From positions 1 through 51,343 of the forward strand of contig JAFLDE010000021.1 in the NCBI GenBank assembly GCA_017302655.1: a stretch of DNA of 51,343 nt. The letters run 5' to 3'. Each line of letters opens with the position of its first letter. Position 1 is the stretch's first letter. The notes beneath the pieces are model-generated. The model searched no databases, was not told where the DNA came from, and saw nothing but the letters and a program-made list of their open reading frames with translations. Positions 45,744 to 51,343 of this stretch are shown piece after piece. Origin of the DNA: Burkholderiales bacterium. Lineage in GTDB: Bacteria > Pseudomonadota > Gammaproteobacteria > Burkholderiales > Burkholderiaceae_C. The translations under genes were made by a program, and so were the position numbers.

Positions 45744-47198
45744 ATGTCCGCTGCTTTGCTGCTCGCCGTCGTCATCGCCTATTTCGCGCTGCTGTTCGGC
45801 GTCGCCCATTGGGCCTCGCGGCGGGGGGGCGCAGTGGGCAACGAGGGCTTTTTCGTCGGCAACCGCAAGAGCCCGTGGCTGCTGGTCGCCTTCGGCATGA
45901 TCGGCACCTCGCTGTCGGGCGTGACCTTCATCAGCGTGCCGGGCGGCGTGGGCAGCGGCGCCTTCGCCTACTTCCAGATCGCCCTGGGCCAGACGGTCGG
46001 CTACGCACTGATCGCTTTCGTGCTGCTGCCGCTCTACTACCGGCTGAAGGTCACCAGCATCTACGAGGTGCTGGCCACGCGCCTGGGGGGCGAGGCGCAG
46101 CGCACTGGCTCGATGTTCTTCCTGGTCTCGCGCCTGCTCGGGGCCACCGCCCGCCTGTACCTGGTGGCCCGCGTGCTGCACGACGGCGTGCTTCAGCCGC
46201 TGGTGCCCACGCCCCTGCCCTTCTTCGTGACCGCCTTCGCGCTGGTCGCGATGGTGTGGCTCTACACGCGCGAAGGCGGGGTGAAGGCCATCGTGTGGAC
46301 CGACACCCTGCAGACCAGCGGGATGCTGATCGGTCTGGTGGCCTGCAGCGTCTGGGTGCTGCAGGCGCTGAACATGGACCTTGCCGACGCCTGGCACGCC
46401 ATGACGCGGACCGGGCTGAACCAGGTCATCCACGAAGACCCGATGGCGCGGAACTTCTGGATCAAGCAGTTCCTGGCCGGCATGGCCATCGCGGTGGCGA
46501 TGACCGGGCTGGACCAGGAAATGATGCAGAAGAACCTCTCGGTGCCGCGCCTGGCCGACGCGCAAAAGAACGTGCTCTTGATGAGCGCGTTGATGCTCGG
46601 CGTGGTCTTCCTGTTCCTGTGGCTGGGCGGCCTGCTGCACCTCTTTGCCGCGCAGGCCGGCATCACCGCCAGGGGAGACGCCCTCTTCCCCACCGTGGTG
46701 CTGCAACACCTGCCGCTGCTGGCGCAGATCGTCTTCGTGCTGGCCCTGGTGTCTGCCTTGCTGCCCAGCGCCGACGGCGCGCTGACCGCACTCACCGCCA
46801 GCACCTGCCTGGACCTGCTGCGCTCGAAGGACCGCCCTGAGGCCGAGCAGACCCGGCTGCGCACACGTGTGCACTTGGCCTACGCGGCGGCCTTCCTGCT
46901 GCTCGTCATGCTGTTCCGCTGGGTGGACAACCCCAACATGATCCTGCTCATCCTGAAGCTGGCAGGCTACACCTACGGGCCGCTGCTCGGGCTTTTCCTG
47001 TTCGCCATGACGGCCAGCCACCGCCAAACCCGCGCCGTGCTGCCCATCGCGTTGACCGCGCCGCTGCTGTGCTGGCTCATCGACCGCCACCAGGCCCAGC
47101 TCTTCGGCGGCTGGCAGATCGGCCTGGAGCTGCTGCTGCTCAATGCCGCCCTCACCTACGCCGGCCTGAGGCTGGCCTCCAAGGGAAGACACCCATGA
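45744..47198 (+). CDS. Sodium:solute symporter family protein
   Basis: 484 residues with about 13 membrane segments and SSF features: FFVGNRKSPWLLVAFGMIGT, SGVTFISVPGGVG, and ALLPSADGALTALTAST near helix 8-9. The substrate is unknown. The ATG at 45744 (MSAALLLAVVIAYFALLFG) is the natural start. The last codons overlap the SDR start by 4 bp. Confidence 0.92.
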   Translation: MSAALLLAVVIAYFALLFGVAHWASRRGGAVGNEGFFVGNRKSPWLLVAFGMIGTSLSGVTFISVPGGVGSGAFAYFQIALGQTVGYALIAFVLLPLYYRLKVTSIYEVLATRLGGEAQRTGSMFFLVSRLLGATARLYLVARVLHDGVLQPLVPTPLPFFVTAFALVAMVWLYTREGGVKAIVWTDTLQTSGMLIGLVACSVWVLQALNMDLADAWHAMTRTGLNQVIHEDPMARNFWIKQFLAGMAIAVAMTGLDQEMMQKNLSVPRLADAQKNVLLMSALMLGVVFLFLWLGGLLHLFAAQAGITARGDALFPTVVLQHLPLLAQIVFVLALVSALLPSADGALTALTASTCLDLLRSKDRPEAEQTRLRTRVHLAYAAAFLLLVMLFRWVDNPNMILLILKLAGYTYGPLLGLFLFAMTASHRQTRAVLPIALTAPLLCWLIDRHQAQLFGGWQIGLELLLLNAALTYAGLRLASKGRHP

Positions 47199-47938
47199 AA
47201 AACGCCGTGGTGACCGGCGCGGGCAGCGGCATCGGCCGCGCCTGCGCACAAGCCTTGCTGAAGCAGGGCTGGCAGGTGGCGCTGCTGGGTCGGCGGGCGG
47301 AGGCCTTGCAGGAAACCGCCGCCGGCTTCGGGGCGGCGGCCTGGGTGCAGCCCTGTGACGTGAGCAACGAGGTCCAGGTGCAGGCCGCCTTTGCCGCCCT
47401 GCGCGAGCGCTGGGGACGGCTCGACCTTTTGTTCAACAACGCCGGCGGCGGCCTGGGCGCAAGGCTGCCCGACGAAGTCAGTGGCAGCGAGTGGCGCGCC
47501 GTCGTCGACGTGAACCTGAACGGCGCCTTCTACTGCCTGCGCGAGGCCTTCGCGCTGATGCGTGCGCAGCGCCCGCAGGGCGGCCGCATCATCAACAACG
47601 GCAGCCTGGCCGCCTACGTGCCCCGGCCGCAGACGATTGCCTATGCGGCCACCAAGAGCGCGATCAGCGGGCTCACCCGCGCCGCCGCCCTCGACGGCCG
47701 CGTGTATTCCATCGCCGTCGGCCAGCTCGACATCGGCAACGCCGCCACGCCCTTGACCATCGGTCTGGCGAACGGCCCCGGTGCCCTGCAACCCGACGGC
47801 ACGCGCCGCCCCGAGCCGCAGCTCGACCTGGATTCCGTGGCGCAGACCTTCCTCGCCATGGCTGAGCTGCCGCTCTCGGCCAACGTGCTGTTCAGCACCG
47901 TCATGGCGACTCAGATGCCCTTTGTGGGCCGCGGATGA
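47195..47938 (+). CDS. Short-chain dehydrogenase/reductase
   Basis: 247 residues, Rossmann-type SDR. The cofactor motif is TGAGSGIG at the N-terminus, NNAG is present, and the catalytic set is a Ser in NNGSLAAY, then YAATK. The Arg in GRRAEAL suggests NADP preference, which is uncertain. It overlaps the symporter upstream and the J-domain gene downstream. Confidence 0.92.
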   Translation: MKNAVVTGAGSGIGRACAQALLKQGWQVALLGRRAEALQETAAGFGAAAWVQPCDVSNEVQVQAAFAALRERWGRLDLLFNNAGGGLGARLPDEVSGSEWRAVVDVNLNGAFYCLREAFALMRAQRPQGGRIINNGSLAAYVPRPQTIAYAATKSAISGLTRAAALDGRVYSIAVGQLDIGNAATPLTIGLANGPGALQPDGTRRPEPQLDLDSVAQTFLAMAELPLSANVLFSTVMATQMPFVGRG

Positions 47939-49044
47939 GCCGCCTCCTGACCATCCCACAGCCCGCCAGCGCGGCGCTGCGCCCGGCGCAGCGCAAGTTC
48001 AACCAGTTGCAGGAGAAGATCGCCGCCGCGCGCAAGCTGCTGCAGGCCTGGGACGCCGCGCTGCCAGCCTTCACCCGGCTGCATCAGGAGCGCGTGCGGC
48101 CGCTGCGCCTGGAGGCCGAGCGCCTGCGCCGCGACATGGCCGAACAGCTTGACGCGTGGTGCCAGGAGAAGGGCTGGGCGCAGGGCGAACGCGCGCTGAT
48201 GGCCACGCTGATCAGCGAGCTGGCCCGCGAGGCGCTGGAGCAGCACGAGCTGCCGGCGGCCGAGCGCCCGCGCTGGAAGGAGCTGCACGACCGCCATGCC
48301 GAGCTCGGCTTCGACGCGCAGAACAGCCACGAGATGGAGGTGCTCAAGCGCATGTTCGAGGCGCAGACCGGGCTGGACCTCGGCGACGAGGCCTTCGACA
48401 CCGAGGCCGACCTGCTCGCCCATGTGCGCGAACGCCTGCAGACCGAGAGTGAACAGCGCGAGGAGCAGGCGCGGCGACAAGCCGAAGCGTCCCCGCCACC
48501 CCCCAAGCGCCAGAGCGCCGCGCAGAAGAAGCGCGCCGCCGAAGCCGCTGCCGTGGCCGCTCAGGCCAAACAGTCACTGCGCGAGGTGTTCCGCAAGCTG
48601 GCCAGCAGCCTGCACCCGGACCGCGCCACCGACGCGGCCGACGCCGCCCGCCGTACGGCGCTGATGCAGCGCGCCAACGCCGCCTACGCGAAAGAAGACC
48701 TGCTGGCGCTCTTGAACCTGCAGCTGGAGATCGAGCAGATCGACGCCGCCCGCCTGCGCCAGGCCAGCGATGCGCAGCTGCAGCACTTCAACGCCGTGCT
48801 GCAGGAGCAGTTGGAGGAGCTGCAGGCGGAGATCGCGATGCGCGAACGCCGGCTGGTGGCCGACCACGAGCTGAGCCCGCGCCGTGCGCTGCACCCCGAG
48901 CGCCTGGCCGCGGTGGTGGCCGACGCGGTGGCCGACTGGAACGCCGAGCTGTTCCACGCCGGCCGCGAACTGGGCCTGCTCGTCACCCGCGAGGGCACCA
49001 AGCGCTGGCTGAAGAAGCTCAAGGCCGAGGCGCGCCTCGGCTGA
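47935..49044 (+). CDS. J-domain protein with long coiled-coil regions
   Basis: 369 residues, mostly charged helix. A short J-like domain (about 215-260) carries the HPD motif in FRKLASSLHPDRATDAADAAR. Preceding residues 20-200 are coiled-coil with an Ala/Arg/Pro-rich linker. The HPD triad suggests contact with a DnaK-type chaperone. The ATG overlaps the SDR stop, and its end is 3 bp from the convergent isomerase gene. Confidence 0.85.
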   Translation: MSRLLTIPQPASAALRPAQRKFNQLQEKIAAARKLLQAWDAALPAFTRLHQERVRPLRLEAERLRRDMAEQLDAWCQEKGWAQGERALMATLISELAREALEQHELPAAERPRWKELHDRHAELGFDAQNSHEMEVLKRMFEAQTGLDLGDEAFDTEADLLAHVRERLQTESEQREEQARRQAEASPPPPKRQSAAQKKRAAEAAAVAAQAKQSLREVFRKLASSLHPDRATDAADAARRTALMQRANAAYAKEDLLALLNLQLEIEQIDAARLRQASDAQLQHFNAVLQEQLEELQAEIAMRERRLVADHELSPRRALHPERLAAVVADAVADWNAELFHAGRELGLLVTREGTKRWLKKLKAEARLG

Positions 49045-49047
49045 GGC

Positions 49048-49689
49048 TCAAGTCTTCAGCACACCCTGCAGGTAGCTGGCGATGGCGTCGTCCTGGCAGT
49101 TCGGAAAAAACAGCTGCTGGAACTTCTCGCCGGCGATGGTGGCCTTCAGCAGGTCCTGATCGATGCTCTTCAGCACCGTCAGCATGTCCTTGCACGAGGC
49201 TGCCTTGAGGCCGGCGAGGATGCCGCGGTTCTTCGCCATGATGGCGGCGCGCTCCTTGGGGTAGCCGACGCCACGCTCGTGTTCGAAGAGCTTGCGGTAG
49301 CAGTCCTGCAGGTTCAGCTCGGCGGCCCAGCCGAATCCCTTGGCGTAGGGCATGGACAGGCAGTTGCCGTCGTTGATCTGGCCGAAGAGGAAGGCGTCGG
49401 TGGGGTCGATGACCAGACCGCAGAACACGCCGGGCATGCTGTTGCAGGCCAGCATGGAGCCCATGCCGGTGCCGCAACCGGTGACGACGAAATCGGCCGC
49501 CTTGCTGTTCAAGAGGATGCCGGCCAACAGGCCGTTCATCACGTAGGTGAGCGAAGCCTTGTCCTCCGGCGTGTACATGCCGTAGTGGTGAACTTGGTGG
49601 CCCAGCGGTTCGACGACGGTCTTCAGCGCGTTGTGGACGATCTCCGACTTCGCGGCCTGGCTGTTCTCGATGATGAGAGCGATCTTCAT
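49048..49689 (-). CDS. RpiB/LacA/LacB-family sugar-phosphate isomerase
   Basis: 213 residues. The family phosphate and substrate loop is visible as GCGTGMGSMLACNSMPGV, with an N-terminal MKIALIIENSQAAKSEIV. It is longer than typical RpiB (about 150) because of a C-terminal extension. The reaction is an aldose-ketose phosphate isomerisation; the sugar is not known. The start ATG at 49689 is preferred over 49746, though I see no strong ribosome site. Confidence 0.88.
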   Translation of the reverse strand: MKIALIIENSQAAKSEIVHNALKTVVEPLGHQVHHYGMYTPEDKASLTYVMNGLLAGILLNSKAADFVVTGCGTGMGSMLACNSMPGVFCGLVIDPTDAFLFGQINDGNCLSMPYAKGFGWAAELNLQDCYRKLFEHERGVGYPKERAAIMAKNRGILAGLKAASCKDMLTVLKSIDQDLLKATIAGEKFQQLFFPNCQDDAIASYLQGVLKT

Positions 49690-49925
49690 GGGAGGGACTT
49701 TCGGAATGACGAGGGGCCGACACGGGCCAAGCCGTGCCGGCTGCATGGGGACCGTGGCAACCCGAGCCAGAGGGCTCCGGGGCCGGTCGTCATGCCAGGT
49801 GCAAGCCCCGGGGGATGGGGCAAGACGGCGTGGTCATCAAGAAGTTCCACCTGGCCAACCGCGCCACCCCGTGCGGGGTGGCTGGCGCTGGCGGCATTCT
49901 GCCGTGGCGCGACGAAGGCTGCCGG

Positions 49926-50570
49926 TCAGGGGGTCTGGGCCAGGGCTGGCGCGGGCTCGCGGCGCAAGCGCGACAGATCGAAACCCCGGCTGCGCAGCAG
50001 CGCGTCCACCTCGGTCCATTGCGCGGCATCCAGCTGTGGCGTGCGGGCCAGCACCCACAGGTACTGCTGCGAGGGCTCGCTGACCACCGCCCATTGCTGA
50101 CCGGGGCCGAGCTGCAGCACGTCGTACTGGCCCCAGCCCACGCCCAGCCAGCGCAAGGCGGTGGGCAGGAAGTTCACCTCCAGCGAAGCGGGGGCGAGCA
50201 TGCCGTCGCGGGCCTGCGCGCCATCGCGTGGGCGGGCCACACCTTCGGTCTCGTCCCAGCCGTCCTTGGTGCGGCAGCGGTTCAGCACCGTCACGCGCCC
50301 GTCGGGCCGAAGCGTGTAGGTGGCGCTGGTGCTGTCCAGGCATTGCGCCTGGAATCGGTTGGGGTACAGGGCCACCTGGTGCCAGCGGCCCATGTAGGCG
50401 GCGAGGTCCAGCTGCGCCAGGGGCTGCGTGGCTGCGCCCGCTGATGCTGGAACCTGGGCGTGCACGGCCGCGCTGGGGCTCATCAGCAGCGTGGCGAGCG
50501 AGGTCGCCGCTGCAGCGGCAGCCAGCCAGCTGCCGGCCCAGGGTCGTTCTGCAGTGGACGCCTCAGTCAT
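49926..50570 (-). CDS. Lipocalin (Blc-like)
   Basis: 214 residues. An N-terminal hydrophobic segment (SWLAAAAAATSLATLLMS) looks like a signal anchor. The lipocalin signature is LAAYMGRWHQVALYPNRFQ, with YDVLQLGPGQQWAVVSEPSQ and WVLARTP as later strands. Bacterial lipocalins bind lipids at the outer membrane; no lipobox Cys is seen here. Its start overlaps the stop of the upstream MipA/OmpV gene by 8 bp. Confidence 0.9.
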   Translation of the reverse strand: MTEASTAERPWAGSWLAAAAAATSLATLLMSPSAAVHAQVPASAGAATQPLAQLDLAAYMGRWHQVALYPNRFQAQCLDSTSATYTLRPDGRVTVLNRCRTKDGWDETEGVARPRDGAQARDGMLAPASLEVNFLPTALRWLGVGWGQYDVLQLGPGQQWAVVSEPSQQYLWVLARTPQLDAAQWTEVDALLRSRGFDLSRLRREPAPALAQTP

Positions 50571-51343
50571 GGGCCGAGGCCTCCGAGCGCATCCAGGTGT
50601 AGGTCAGTCCCAGGCCCACGGTGCTGCCGGTGGTCTTGCGCACCAGCGGGCTGGCTTCGTTGGCGGCGCCGGCCACGCTGTCCAGCCGGGCGAAGCCGAA
50701 GATGCGCCAGTCGCGCCCCAACGCGCGCGTGGCCGACACCGACAGGCGCCAGGCCACCAGGCCGCTCTGAGCCGCGTAGGCGGCGCGGCCGGGGCGGGCG
50801 TCGAGCGCGCTCACGCCGTAGAAATGCTCGGCCAGCCGGCGGTCGGCCACGATGGCGCTCAAGCCGGTGCTGTAGCGCCAGCCCCCCTTGGCCTGGCGCT
50901 GGAACAGCAGCTCGGGCTCGAAAGCCATGCCGCGGTGGCGGCCGCTGTCGTTCAGGTCAAACACGCCGCGCACCGGCAGGTCCAGGCGCCAGCTTCCCGC
51001 ATGGCCGCCGCCCTCGCCCAGACGGATCTTCAGCCGAGGCCCCAGCTCCACCAGGGTGCCCAGTTCGCGCATGCCCTGGCGGGCCTTGATCTCGTCGTCG
51101 CCGCCACCGAAGGAACCGGCCACGCCCACGTCCAGCTCATAGCGTTCGGTCTTGAAGGCGCGCAGCCCGGCCGTCTCGCGGTCAGCGCGCAGCACCCTGC
51201 CGCGGTAGATGAAGTACGGCAGCACCAGCGCGCGGTTCAGGTGTTCGTCGGCCCCCGGATAGGCCTGCTGCGACACGCCGAACACCGCGCCGCCCAGTTC
51301 CCACAGCGGCGGGCCGCTGCGCGCGGGTTCGGCGGCCAGCGCG
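50563..51343 (-). CDS. MipA/OmpV-family outer-membrane protein (5' end beyond the window)
   Basis: The visible part, about 260 codons, is a beta-barrel of the MipA/OmpV family: AVFGVSQQAYPGADEHLNRA, LVLPYFIYRGRVLRADRE, GVSALDARPGRAAY and a C-terminal strand ending GLGLTYTWMRSEASAHD. The frame is open to base 51343, so the signal peptide and start lie outside. The family acts as scaffold or porin in the outer membrane. It is followed directly by the lipocalin gene. Confidence 0.88.
   Translation of the reverse strand, partial: ALAAEPARSGPPLWELGGAVFGVSQQAYPGADEHLNRALVLPYFIYRGRVLRADRETAGLRAFKTERYELDVGVAGSFGGGDDEIKARQGMRELGTLVELGPRLKIRLGEGGGHAGSWRLDLPVRGVFDLNDSGRHRGMAFEPELLFQRQAKGGWRYSTGLSAIVADRRLAEHFYGVSALDARPGRAAYAAQSGLVAWRLSVSATRALGRDWRIFGFARLDSVAGAANEASPLVRKTTGSTVGLGLTYTWMRSEASAHD

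Noticed and set aside
45705-47249. 514-codon minus-strand frame opposite the symporter
   Set aside because: His/Gln-rich shadow; the plus strand has a clear SSF transporter.
1-51343. CRISPR array, tRNA or rRNA genes
   Set aside because: No regularly spaced repeat array and no tRNA- or rRNA-like sequence was noticed on reading; the island uses a protein gene, not a tRNA, as target. A tRNAscan/Infernal run would settle small RNAs.

Overview
The window is GC-rich DNA that fits a betaproteobacterium of the order Burkholderiales, probably the Rubrivivax/Leptothrix/Ideonella side of the group. Supporting signs are the stand-alone second infA copy beside a cold-shock gene, PEP-CTERM secreted proteins, a DUF2242 lipoprotein, a Tat-type PhoX phosphatase and GC-rich palindromic intergenic repeats. 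This placement is inference from gene content; no rRNA or other phylogenetic marker was tested.

Left chromosomal part (1-9.5 kb): a chemotaxis receptor (cut by the window edge) with a CheY-like regulator, a KefB/C-type antiporter overlapping a GGDEF-EAL protein that overlaps a histidine phosphatase, an alpha/beta hydrolase, and a beta-CASP metallo-beta-lactamase nuclease. A 159-bp MITE-like repeat follows.

Genomic island (about 9.69-29.29 kb): an integrative element sits in the 3' end of mnmE (trmE/thdF). The last 18 bp of mnmE, coding FCIGK-stop, recur as a synonymous copy at 9690-9707, and TTGGACC repeats with 12-bp spacing lie inside both ends next to a P4-type tyrosine integrase. The left third carries a HExxH protein with a RelE/HigB-like C-terminus, a NrtR-like Nudix protein with a damaged Nudix box, a SpoT/MESH1-like HD hydrolase, a PPP/ApaH-like phosphatase and small unknown genes. 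The middle holds a minus-strand regulatory/mobility operon (HTH protein, AlpA, small ORF, winged-helix Rep-like protein). The right third is a plus-strand defence operon: NYN-LOTUS nuclease, hsdM, hsdS, hsdR, YgjP/DUF45 metallopeptidase, antiphage dCTP deaminase (DCD/AvcD) and a small overlapping ORF. The divergent intergenic region between the two operons carries two inverted repeats.

Right chromosomal part (29.3-51.3 kb): mnmE; a 0.5-kb intergenic element bounded by about 80-bp inverted repeats; queE (with what looks like an in-frame palindromic-repeat insertion) and an MFS transporter; a DsbD/ScsB-like reductase with a periplasmic redoxin; an antiporter-YbdK-Na/Pi operon; phoX; a three-gene PEP-CTERM cluster; infA and csp; a DUF2242 lipoprotein; a symporter-SDR-J-domain operon; an RpiB/LacAB isomerase; and a lipocalin overlapping a MipA/OmpV outer-membrane gene that runs off the edge.

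The strongest candidates for new biology are the NYN/type I RM/DUF45/dCTP-deaminase operon as one defence unit, the zincin-RelE-like fusion, and the adjacent set of three nucleotide- or alarmone-acting enzyme families inside the same island.
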